Positions 34,691 to 41,655 of a stretch of DNA of 41,655 nucleotides are shown in pieces; position 1 is the stretch's first letter; every line of letters begins with the position of its first letter. The DNA is from Lysinibacillus composti (GTDB lineage: Bacteria; Bacillota; Bacilli; Bacillales_A; Planococcaceae): NCBI RefSeq assembly GCF_016908465.1, contig NZ_JAFBDY010000028.1:1-41655 (forward strand), written 5' to 3'. The position numbers and the translations under genes are program-made. Below the pieces are notes generated by a model. It made no database searches. It worked only from the letters and a program-made list of their open reading frames with translations, and was not told where the DNA came from.

Positions 34691-34708
34691 TATCTCTAAT
34701 TCGAGATA
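34691..34708 (-). promoter_or_regulatory. MhqR-type operator, primary site before the dioxygenase gene
   Basis: TATCTCTAATTCGAGATA, identical to the site at 2224-2241, directly abutting the -10 box at 34709-34714. Confidence 0.85.
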
Positions 34709-34737
34709 AATATACATCAAAAATAAATCCCTGTCAA
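34709..34737 (-). promoter_or_regulatory. promoter of the dioxygenase gene
   Basis: Minus-strand TTGACA (34732-34737), 17-nt spacer, TATATT (34709-34714), then the operator at once. Confidence 0.82.
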
Positions 34738-34938
34738 CTTTTACTCGATCAAAGAGATTTTTGTCTTCAAAACCCTTATAAAGTCCCTTTAAACTGGAAT
34801 CTCAACTGCATTTGGCCTGCATTCCTCAATGACACCTATCAACTTTCTCAATTCACTCTATTTAATTCTAAATATCTGAGTGTTACAATTATAGGAAAAT
34901 TCATTCTACTTTCAGATGATTAAATTAGGGGGTGTATT

Positions 34939-36126
34939 ATGAGGCGACAACATATAGGGGTGCTGTTTGGGGGCGTATTATTATTAGTTGTTGCAATGGG
35001 AATAAGTCGTTTTGCTTTTACACCAATTCTACCTTTTATGAGAAACGATGAAGGCGTTACTTTTGAAGCAGCTGGTTATCTTGCTTCGAGTAACTATATT
35101 GGTTATTTTATTGGTGCATTAGGGGCTGGATTTGTTAATCGAAGTAAAAAGGGATTTTTAATAATAAATATTCTTCTTAATATACTGTCTATTCTTATAA
35201 TGGGATTAACCCATTCCTTCTGGCTTTGGATTATTTTACGGCTCATTGCTGGTGTTACGGCTGGTTATATCTTTGTTTTAACTTCTAGTATTATAATGGA
35301 CTATTTAGCTTCACATTCATTGTCCAGATGGTCAGGGTTTCTATTTTCCGGCATTGGATTAGGTATTGCAGTTTCGGGTTTACTTGTTCCTTTCATTGAA
35401 AGTTCCTATTCTTGGGAAGGCACGTGGATTAGCCTTGGTCTTCTATCTGCACTTCTCTTTGTAACAACTATTGTACTTTGGCGGCAAATTACCGTCCATG
35501 ATAGCGTAAAGATAGAAAAGTCGAAGGAAACAAGAATATTCCAAGGGTTAATGCCGTGGCTTGTCCTTGCTTACGGACTTGAGGGGTTAGGCTATATTAT
35601 TACAGGTACATTTTTAGTGGATATTATTTATAATATTGAAAGTTTAAGAGTGTATGCTAGTTATAGTTGGGTTGTTGTTGGTATTGCCGCTGCACCAGCT
35701 GCCCCATTATGGATGGCCATGATTTCAAAATTTAGCACTGTCAAATTATTATCAGCTGCTTACATATTACAAGTAATCGGAATTGTGCTACCTGTTTTTT
35801 CGCAAACCGCTTGGAGTGTATTACTGTCGGCCTTTTTATTTGGTTTCACTTTCGTTGGTATCGTATCACTATCCACAGCTTATGCCAGAGAGCTTTTCCC
35901 AAAGCAAAGTGGAACTGTCGTCTCGATCTTGACAACAGTCTATGCCTTAGGCCAAATTATTGGGCCAATTTTTGCTAGTAGTTTTGAAGCATATTTTAAT
36001 AGTTATAAGGCTCCATTAACCTTCGCAGGAAGCGCTGTAATCTTTGCACTAGCTCTTCTACTCTTTGGTAGATGGTTCAGTGACAAAAGACAACTTAGTC
36101 GTAAAACAGAATTAACCAATTTATAA
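34939..36126 (+). CDS. YbfB/YjiJ family MFS transporter
   Basis: A 395-aa protein with about 12 membrane segments. The first helix and loop, VVAMGISRFAFTPILPFM, and the following GYLASSNYIGYFIGALGAGF are diagnostic of the YbfB/YjiJ (DUF1228) MFS group. A basic NRSKKG loop separates helices 2 and 3, and a hydrophilic EKSKETR loop marks the middle. Substrate is unknown. TTAGGGGG lies 8 nt before the ATG. It is divergent from the MhqR-controlled dioxygenase and could share its regulatory region, but no promoter can be assigned with confidence. Confidence 0.9.
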   Translation: MRRQHIGVLFGGVLLLVVAMGISRFAFTPILPFMRNDEGVTFEAAGYLASSNYIGYFIGALGAGFVNRSKKGFLIINILLNILSILIMGLTHSFWLWIILRLIAGVTAGYIFVLTSSIIMDYLASHSLSRWSGFLFSGIGLGIAVSGLLVPFIESSYSWEGTWISLGLLSALLFVTTIVLWRQITVHDSVKIEKSKETRIFQGLMPWLVLAYGLEGLGYIITGTFLVDIIYNIESLRVYASYSWVVVGIAAAPAAPLWMAMISKFSTVKLLSAAYILQVIGIVLPVFSQTAWSVLLSAFLFGFTFVGIVSLSTAYARELFPKQSGTVVSILTTVYALGQIIGPIFASSFEAYFNSYKAPLTFAGSAVIFALALLLFGRWFSDKRQLSRKTELTNL

Positions 36127-36169
36127 AAGTTGAAGAAGTGTTTTTTAACAATTATGTTATAACTAATAG

Positions 36170-36211
36170 AAGCTGATTAAAAAGACACATTTGCTCTTTT
36201 TTGTCAGCTTT
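36170..36211 (+). terminator. terminator of the YbfB-like MFS gene
   Basis: AAGCTGA / TCAGCTT outer stem with inner AAAAAG / CTCTTTTT pairing, then TCTT; 43 nt after the stop. Confidence 0.7.
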
Positions 36212-36475
36212 CTTAATTAGATAATCATTTGACCCTTGTTACAGATAGTTCAATTATCTAAATTCCTCTTAAATCTACGAAGTTTTTACTCATCTTTATT
36301 TCAGGCTCTCCTCCACTAACACCTTGCATATCACGTTACTCTCCTAACTCCTATGAAATTATCCAATAGACCCTCAAAACCTTTCTATTGAAATAGCATT
36401 TTTTTGTTATCAAGGCAATTTAACCACTCTCCTATTTATTAACTGAATAATATATTACAAAATGGAGGTGTAGAA
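36212..36475. other. AT-rich leader before the ESSS-repeat genes
   Basis: No ORF or structured RNA recognised. The last 20 nt hold the ribosome site ATGGAGGTG for the gene at 36476. A sporulation-type promoter would be expected here, but I cannot assign -35/-10 elements safely. Confidence 0.4.
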
Positions 36476-36766
36476 ATGAACTGGAATAATGAATCTTCTT
36501 CTCATTGTTGTATGAAAAAGCATCATTCTTCTTGCAGGTGCCATTGTCATCATAAGTGGGTTGATTGTGAGTCTTCATCTCATGAATCCTCTTCACATTG
36601 TTGGACGAAAAATCACCACTCTTCTTGCAAGTGCCATTGTCATCATAAGTGGGTTGACTGTGAGTCTTCATCTTATGAATCTTCTTCACATTGTTGGACG
36701 AAAAATCACCACTCTTCATGTAAGGGCAATTGTCATCACATGTTGAATAAATATAGGGGTTTGTAA
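36476..36766 (+). CDS. Cys/His/Ser-rich tandem-repeat protein, possible spore coat or metal-binding protein
   Basis: A 96-aa protein made of three near-identical 31-residue units (93 bp each: 36491-36583, 36584-36676, 36677-36766, the last one shortened). Each unit reads ESSSHCWTKNHHSSC, then CHCHH and WVDCESSS. Cys and His together make up over one third of residues, in CxCHCHH clusters that suggest metal binding or disulfide cross-linking. No known domain. GGAGGTG 6 nt before the ATG is a strong ribosome site. The ESSS motif is shared with the gene at 37248, so both probably act in the same structure, most likely the spore coat. That place is inferred. Confidence 0.75.
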   Translation: MNWNNESSSHCCMKKHHSSCRCHCHHKWVDCESSSHESSSHCWTKNHHSSCKCHCHHKWVDCESSSYESSSHCWTKNHHSSCKGNCHHMLNKYRGL

Positions 36767-37247
36767 TAGATTTGAATCTTCCTCAACTAAAGAATCTCCT
36801 TTTCCCTTATCGAAAAAGTTGATTAATAAATGGTGATTCGCCTTAAATGCTACTAAAGAGGAGGTTAGCGTTTTAAGAAGTAGCTTTCCAATCGAACAAT
36901 ATAAATACTAAATTAATAAAAAAACTCTAAGCTATTAATTTCAACTTACACAACTTTACTACTCTTCCGCTCCCAGAAAGAATTAATACCAGGAAAACTT
37001 CCACCTCCCACCTAGTCTACAGCTACTCTAATTCTAGAGTAGCTACTTTTGTCTCTATAAACTTTGTACATCTGTTTATCATTAATTCTCCCTGTTATTA
37101 CATAAAACTTAAGACCTTCAATTAGAAATTAGCCTAATTCATATATTAAATCTTCTATGGTAACGGCATATTTCCCCAAAAAGGGCTTATTGCCTATCCT
37201 TTGAATCTATCATGTGAATAGTATGTAGACAGAGAGGAGGTGCAATT
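36767..37247. other. intergenic region between the two ESSS-repeat genes
   Basis: About 480 bp without a convincing gene. A ribosome-site-like GAGGAGG at 36860-36866 is followed by no usable start codon. The terminator at 37021-37044 probably ends the first gene's transcript, leaving about 200 bp for the promoter of the second. Confidence 0.45.
37021..37044 (+). terminator. terminator, probably of the 36476 gene
   Basis: Perfect 10-bp stem AGCTACTCTA / TAGAGTAGCT with an ATTC loop, then ACTTTTGTC. Confidence 0.75.
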
Positions 37248-38033
37248 ATGGACTGCAAATGTAACAATTGTACCCAACCCCAAAATGGGTGTGCTTGCGA
37301 GTGCAGCCAATACCAAAAGGAGTCGCAAAAGTTAATGTCAATGAACGAATATTGCTCTAACAAAAAAAGGGAGAAACATCGATTAATAAAACTACTAATC
37401 ATTACATTATTAGATGAATTAGAAACAGAATACGCAGATGTGCATCCTATTTGCCATACTTGCCAACACAAGGGAATTAATCATGAAAATAACTATGAAC
37501 ACCAGCAAGATATGAAAGAACATAAATACTATGAAGAATCATCTTCTTCAACTTCCCATAATAAACATAAGCCTTCTAGTAAACCTAAAAATGAACTCGT
37601 TAAAGAAAAATCAAACTCACCCGTAGTAAATGATCATAATCCTATGAAAATACTTGAACAATTTGATATGAATAGCTTAACTCAATTATCTGAGTTAATT
37701 AATTTAATGAGTGTTGTTGGTGTTGGTGGGAAGTTTAATTCTATAATGGATTACAAAAATGCGTCTCAGGACCAGCATAAGGAATCCTCGAGCTATGATG
37801 ACCGTAGTAATTCTGAAGAATCTTCTAGCTGTCATGATAATAGTAATTACGAAGAGTCTTCTAGCTCTCATGAAGATTGTAGTCATGAAGAATCCTCCAG
37901 CAGCTGTTGTCTTCAACATGATGTGGAAAGTTCCTCATTTAAAGAAGAGAAAAAAGAGGTTAAAGAAGTTTATTACGAGAATAAATCACTACGTGGTAAT
38001 TTCCGGGCTAGAAAACGGAGAAAAATTGATTAG
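37248..38033 (+). CDS. ESSS-repeat Ser/His/Cys-rich protein, possible spore coat protein
   Basis: A 261-aa protein in blocks: Cys-rich start (CKCNNCTQPQNGCACEC), a basic helix KREKHRLIKLLIITLLDELE, a CHTCQH pair, an acidic-His stretch, then FDMNSLTQLSELINLMSVVG (about 140-160), a leucine-rich helix seen in spore coat proteins. From about residue 175 come repeated ESSS blocks (KESSSYDD, EESSSCHD, EESSSSHED, EESSSSCC, ESSSFKE), and the end is basic (RARKRRKID). The acidic Ser blocks resemble substrates of spore-coat CotH-type kinases, but no kinase is adjacent. GAGGAGG lies 8 nt before the ATG. It shares ESSS with the gene at 36476. Function unknown. Confidence 0.75.
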   Translation: MDCKCNNCTQPQNGCACECSQYQKESQKLMSMNEYCSNKKREKHRLIKLLIITLLDELETEYADVHPICHTCQHKGINHENNYEHQQDMKEHKYYEESSSSTSHNKHKPSSKPKNELVKEKSNSPVVNDHNPMKILEQFDMNSLTQLSELINLMSVVGVGGKFNSIMDYKNASQDQHKESSSYDDRSNSEESSSCHDNSNYEESSSSHEDCSHEESSSSCCLQHDVESSSFKEEKKEVKEVYYENKSLRGNFRARKRRKID

Positions 38034-38046
38034 TAGTATACGGTGT

Positions 38047-38480
38047 AGAGGCTGGGACAAATCCAAAAAACTGCTGTTAATTCTAATAATGAATCCTATT
38101 AAGTATCCGGTGAGAGCGGACTAAGAGGCCAACACGACGTTGGTCATGGGAGCGATGCCACAGGACGTGGCGCTTTCGCTCCCCACACAAGCCGCAAAGC
38201 CACGTAGTACGTGTCTTTACGACTTGTCTTTGAGGCCGCGCGTGCTTGGTCATGGGGGCAAGACATGCGGACGTGGCGTTTTTGCCCCCGGCTTTGTGTT
38301 AGGTCCGCTCACATAAAATTTGTCCTTCTAAACTTTCCGAAAACTGGCGTGGCTTACAGTGGTAGGCCGCGTTTTTTCGGAGAATGGCTAACACTTATTG
38401 CTCTTAAACTATAAAATATCAATATCTTACTAAAAATAATAGTGGCTTTCCTTAAAAATTCTACTTATGTCCCGGCCTCT
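38047..38480 (+). repeat. 434-bp GC-rich structured element with nested inverted repeats
   Basis: The ends AGAGGCTGGGACA (38047-38059) and TGTCCCGGCCTCT (38468-38480) pair with one mismatch and are followed by TTCTCTTTT, as in a terminator whose loop is about 408 nt. Inside are nested pairs: GGACAAAT (38055-38062) / ATTTGTCC (38318-38325), GAGCGGAC (38114-38121) / GTCCGCTC (38303-38310). Two tandem units (38125-38231 and 38232-38311) each carry TTGGTCATGGG and GGACGTGGCG and each fold into a hairpin (38148-38183, 38254-38289). CACGTAGTACGTG (38201-38213) and TCCGAAAA / TTTTCGGA (38336-38381) add stems. It is much richer in GC than the rest. It could be an ncRNA, a mobile repeat or both. Confidence 0.65.
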
Positions 38481-38641
38481 TTCTCTTTTACTACATGTAA
38501 ATTTAACATTAACCTGTTTGGATTGATTGAACCTTAGAAAGTAAAATAAATTTAGGCCAATTAATTGATTCTGATTTTATAAATAAGGTTAATTTATAAT
38601 TAAGAAGTCCACGTGTACGTTAATTTTTTAAGGAGCGTATT

Positions 38642-39811
38642 ATGCATTTGAAAAATCAAAAATTTCTATTAGCAATCCTTCTAAGTAATCTTTTTATTTC
38701 ATTTGTTGGGATTAGTCTCGTTATTCCTGTTTTACCGACCATTATGAACGAAATGTCGATTAGTGGCTCGGTTGTGGGCTATATGGTGGCTGCTTTTGCT
38801 ATAGCTCAATTGATTCTATCGCCTATTGCAGGTAAGTGGACTGACCGATTTGGCCGCAAGATTATGATTATTATGGGACTCATCATTTTTAGCTTTTCAG
38901 AATTATTATTTGGGTTAGGAAAAACAGTAGAGGTTCTGTTTATTTCTCGTATACTAGGTGGAGTAAGTGGAGCTTTTATTATGCCAGCGGTTACTGCGTA
39001 TATAGCAGACATTACAACAGAACAGGATCGTCCCAAAGTACTTGGTTATATGTCAGCTGCCATTAATACCGGATTTATTATTGGTCCGGGAATTGGCGGA
39101 CTTTTAGTAGGGTTTGGAACTCGTGCCCCCTTTTTTGCTGCATCCATCCTTGCAGTAGTGGCAGTTGTAATTTCACTAATCTTTTTAAAGGAGCCAGAAC
39201 GAACTAGAGGAGAAAATGTAAACGAAACTCCCTCTAATTTGAAACGTGGATTCGGCAAATTATTTTTGCCACTATACTTTATCCCATTGTTTTTAATTTT
39301 CTTAAGTACTTTTGGATTAGCTTCATTTGAGTCTTTATTTAGTTTATTTGTCGATCATAAATTTAGCTTTACTCCTACAGATATAGCTATTATTGTAACC
39401 GGTGGTGGACTTGTTGGTGCTGTTGCACAAGTGTTACTTTTTGGCCCGATTACAATACGAATTGGCGAAATTGCTCTCGTTCGTTATTGTTTCATTTTGT
39501 CAGCATTACTCGTCTTCTTAATGACCATTGTGAATACATATTTATCGGTCTTAATTACGTCTTGTATTGTGTTTGTAGGTTTTGATTTGATTCGCCCTGC
39601 TGTTACTTCCTATCTTTCAAAAATCGCTGGTGACGAACAAGGTTTTGTTGGTGGAATGAATTCAATGTTTACTAGCTTAGGCAATATTATTGGACCAATC
39701 ATTGGCGGAATCTTATTTGATTTCAACTTAAACTATCCCTATTATTTTGCAACGTTTGTTTTAGGTATTGCTATTATAATTGCGTACGTATGGAAGACAT
39801 CAAATGCATGA
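38642..39811 (+). CDS. MFS multidrug efflux transporter (Bmr/NorA-like)
   Basis: A 389-aa, 12-segment MFS protein; 389 aa is the length of B. subtilis Bmr. Motif A after helix 2 reads GKWTDRFGRKIMI, helix 5 has the antiporter motif C region INTGFIIGPGIGGLL, and ISRILGGVSGAFIMPAVTAY precedes it. These are the marks of drug:H+ antiporters of the NorA/Bmr/Blt type. AAGGAGCG lies 7 nt before the ATG. No activator gene (BmrR-like) is adjacent. It starts 160 bp after the structured element. Substrates are not predicted. Confidence 0.92.
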   Translation: MHLKNQKFLLAILLSNLFISFVGISLVIPVLPTIMNEMSISGSVVGYMVAAFAIAQLILSPIAGKWTDRFGRKIMIIMGLIIFSFSELLFGLGKTVEVLFISRILGGVSGAFIMPAVTAYIADITTEQDRPKVLGYMSAAINTGFIIGPGIGGLLVGFGTRAPFFAASILAVVAVVISLIFLKEPERTRGENVNETPSNLKRGFGKLFLPLYFIPLFLIFLSTFGLASFESLFSLFVDHKFSFTPTDIAIIVTGGGLVGAVAQVLLFGPITIRIGEIALVRYCFILSALLVFLMTIVNTYLSVLITSCIVFVGFDLIRPAVTSYLSKIAGDEQGFVGGMNSMFTSLGNIIGPIIGGILFDFNLNYPYYFATFVLGIAIIIAYVWKTSNA

Positions 39812-39892
39812 TCGGTACATTAAGTAAAAAAAGTAACAATCATGATAAAGCTAAATGGAGCTGAACTTCAAATTCAGGGACAAGGGACATGA

Positions 39893-39915
39893 GGGACAGG
39901 TCCCTCGTCCCACTT
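39893..39915 (+). repeat. GGGACAGGT..GTCCCACTT palindromic repeat, copy 1
   Basis: Matches the copy at 31135-31157 (minus strand) at 21 of 23 bases. GGGACAGG and CGTCCC can pair. It is flanked by more GGGACA/TGTCCC pieces (39877-39936). Confidence 0.7.
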
Positions 39916-40053
39916 CCTTAACACAAGTGTCCCCCTGCCCAAGAACACCTGAGATAGACATACTCCTTATAATAAAAAGAAATCATGGCACCTAAGTCAC
40001 ACATAGTTAAAACTTCAAAATCTAATAAATAAAATTAAAAATAGCGAGGCCTC

Positions 40054-41283
40054 CTAATTTAAGGAGTGACCACGCTGTTCAGTAACGATAACATCAGTAT
40101 TCTGTTTTTTCCTAACTATAATCATATAAAGAACAAGCGCAAGAAGAATGACCGGTACCATTAATAAAAACATCATTCGGTATCCTAAGAGGGAGACTAA
40201 ATTACCCAAAACAAAAGGTCCAATCCCTAATCCAATATCAAATAAAATATAGTAAGTAGCTGTTGCTAATCCCAACCGATGTTTTTCGGTTACCTTTAGA
40301 GCGAGAGCTTGTGCAACTGAGTTGAAATTCCCATATCCAAATCCTATTAAAATAGCAGAAGTTAATAATAAAACTCCTGTAGACGCTTGACTGAATAGAA
40401 CCATTCCCAATGCAAAAATAATTAAACATGGCACGATCACAATGGTTGCACCTCGACGATCCATTAATGGACCAGTAAACGGTCTAGAGAATAACACAAC
40501 AATTGAATAGATAAAAAAGAATAAGCTACCTGCTTTGACTAAATTAATTTCTTCTATATAAAATGCTAAAAATGACATAACACCTGAGTAAGAAAATCCA
40601 ATAATTAACGCTATCAACGATACTGGAACAGCCTTTGGTTCAATATAGTTTCTCCAATTAAACCTTTTAGATGATCCCTCAACTGACTTCTTTGCCGACG
40701 GTTCATAATCTTCTAAATTAATGAAGAAATACATCAATAAGCAACAAATACTCAGAATCGCATTCAACGTAAAAATAGCTTGAAAACTATAAGTTGTTGG
40801 AATGAGCAACAACCCTATAAACGGACCAATAGAAGATGCTAATACACCACTCATACTGTAGTAGCCGATTCCTTCCCCTTTTCGACTATTAGGAATCATC
40901 TGTGCAATGATTGTTCCTGTTGCCGTAGTCACAACTCCTAAAGAAAGCCCATGTAACAGTCGAATAATTATTAACAGTGGCATACTCATTGCAATAAAAT
41001 AACACAATGTTAACGCTATAAAAAAGAATAATCCATAAAATAACGTCTTCTTACTGCCAAATGAAGTGATCACTCTCCCTGCAAAAAGTCTTCCAAATAA
41101 AGCACCTATAACAAAAATACTTGAAACGAATCCTGCAGCACTAGTTGATGCTTCATATTTCTCCACCGCAAAACTAGCAATTGTAATAATTAATAAGAAG
41201 AAAATAAGCGTAATAAAGAAATTAACAATCGACATCATAATAAAGTTCTTAGTCCACAGCTGTTCTTTGCCCTCATGCCTCAT
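40054..41283 (-). CDS. MFS transporter, function unknown
   Basis: A 409-aa MFS protein with about 12 membrane segments and a hydrophilic middle loop (KKSVEGSSKRFNWRNYIEPK). Motif A after helix 2 is GRLFAGRVITSFGSKKTLFY; the second-half equivalent is SRPFTGPLMDRRGATIVI. Helix 5 IGYYSMSGVLASSIGPFIGL resembles the antiporter motif. It is like the Bacillus YwoG/YfkF-type uncharacterised MFS exporters. The ATG at 41283 has AGGAGATAAGAAG upstream. A CTCCT/AGGAG hairpin overlaps the stop and is followed by a T-rich run on the minus strand, probably the terminator. Confidence 0.88.
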   Translation of the reverse strand: MRHEGKEQLWTKNFIMMSIVNFFITLIFFLLIITIASFAVEKYEASTSAAGFVSSIFVIGALFGRLFAGRVITSFGSKKTLFYGLFFFIALTLCYFIAMSMPLLIIIRLLHGLSLGVVTTATGTIIAQMIPNSRKGEGIGYYSMSGVLASSIGPFIGLLLIPTTYSFQAIFTLNAILSICCLLMYFFINLEDYEPSAKKSVEGSSKRFNWRNYIEPKAVPVSLIALIIGFSYSGVMSFLAFYIEEINLVKAGSLFFFIYSIVVLFSRPFTGPLMDRRGATIVIVPCLIIFALGMVLFSQASTGVLLLTSAILIGFGYGNFNSVAQALALKVTEKHRLGLATATYYILFDIGLGIGPFVLGNLVSLLGYRMMFLLMVPVILLALVLYMIIVRKKQNTDVIVTEQRGHSLN

Positions 41284-41486
41284 CTTCTTATCTCCTGAAA
41301 TTTGTATTTAAACCTAAAATACATTTTACCTTAACTTCAAACAAAAGGCTTCAGTATCATTTATCTAATTTTCACCCTTTTTCGACAAAGTCGAATAGAA
41401 AAACAATTCCTAAGTGACTAAAAACTAAATCGTAGGATGTTAAGGAAAGTACTGCGATAATACAAGCAGAGTTTTTTAAAAAGTAA

Positions 41487-41516
41487 AAAAAGCACGACTC
41501 AAAAGTCATGCTTTTT
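41487..41516 (-). terminator. terminator of the tRNA (rrn) operon
   Basis: AAAAAGCACGACT / AGTCATGCTTTTT stem with one mismatch and a CAAA loop, then TTTACTTTTT on the minus strand; about 46 nt after tRNA-Glu. Confidence 0.8.
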
Positions 41517-41562
41517 CCTGTTTTGTATGAGCTACATCTTCATACTAGATTATTTAAATTTA

Positions 41563-41634
41563 TGACCCGTACGGGATTCGAACCCGTGTTACCGCCGTGA
41601 AAGGGCGGTGTCTTAACCACTTGACCAACGGGCC
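41563..41634 (-). tRNA. tRNA-Glu (anticodon UUC)
   Basis: A complete 72-nt cloverleaf on the minus strand: acceptor GGCCCGT / ACGGGTC, D arm GTCAAGTGGTTAAGAC, anticodon loop CTTTCAC (anticodon TTC), T arm with GGTTCGAATCC. The CCA end is not encoded (TATA follows), so it is added after transcription. It is the last gene of its cluster. Confidence 0.96.
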
Positions 41635-41635
41635 A

Positions 41636-41655
41636 TGGCTCCGAAGGTAGGACTC
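41636..41655 (-). tRNA. tRNA-Asn, 3' part only
   Basis: The last 20 nt on the minus strand read GAGTCCTACC (T arm) then CTTCGGA-G-CCA, which fits Bacillales tRNA-Asn including the encoded CCA and the G discriminator. One nucleotide separates it from tRNA-Glu. The rest lies right of the window, so the identity is probable, not proven. Confidence 0.8.

Noticed and set aside
38211..38414. 67-codon frame inside the GC-rich element
   Set aside because: No ribosome site, and the DNA is explained by inverted repeats.
1..41655. CRISPR arrays, insertion sequences, prophage
   Set aside because: No regularly spaced direct repeats, transposase or phage structural genes were seen; the recombinase-like gene lacks its catalytic serine.

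Overview
The window looks like the chromosome of a low-GC, endospore-forming Bacillales bacterium, most likely of the Planococcaceae/Lysinibacillus-Solibacillus type. The evidence is the 16S start (minus strand, left edge), AT-rich DNA, strong AAGGAGG ribosome sites with many TTG/GTG starts, and Bacillus-type families (YkvI, YugN, UPF0316/YebE, DUF2087, MhqD, spore-coat-like Cys/His/Ser proteins). It is the interval between two ribosomal RNA/tRNA loci: the left edge enters a 16S gene and the right edge enters a tRNA-Asn/tRNA-Glu cluster, both on the minus strand.

Layout. 1-600: 16S start with three tandem sigma-A promoters. 600-3050: three single-gene units (FMN reductase, MhqD-type hydrolase, YceI protein), each with a promoter whose -10 box is followed immediately by an 18-bp MhqR-type operator. 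3120-8530: LytH-like M23 peptidase, thioredoxin-like protein, zinc-protease-like lipoprotein, MATE transporter, and a degenerate GIY-YIG/DUF2087 pair. 8770-14740: DUF4097, TerC, DUF1643-like, UPF0316, coiled-coil, DinB and a collagen-like protein. 15100-17540: a DUF4212/sodium-solute symporter pair, preceded by an overlooked 58-codon membrane ORF that appears to start with ATT. 17680-18650: a small Ser/Tyr/Arg-rich protein coupled to a eukaryotic-type protein kinase. 19390-24550: a PAS-GGDEF-EAL-PilZ cyclic-di-GMP protein, an M14 carboxypeptidase, and a serine-recombinase-like protein lacking its catalytic serine. 24770-33400: SulP/Usp pair, ABC exporter, S66 peptidase, acidic lipoprotein, FG-GAP-like protein, YkvI and an enolase-superfamily enzyme. 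33600-36130: a ring-cleaving dioxygenase with two more MhqR-type operators, and a YbfB/YjiJ-type MFS protein. 36470-38480: two Cys/His/Ser-rich ESSS-repeat proteins followed by a 434-bp GC-rich structured element. 38640-41280: two MFS transporters. 41487-41655: terminator and tRNA genes.

The genes are mostly monocistronic, each with its own hairpin terminator 3-15 nt after the stop. The clearest shared programme is quinone/electrophile stress: four units carry the same promoter-operator design, although no mhqR gene lies in the window. The most unusual items are the structured element at 38047-38480, the ESSS-repeat protein pair, the kinase/Ser-rich pair, and the non-AUG small membrane protein before the symporter.
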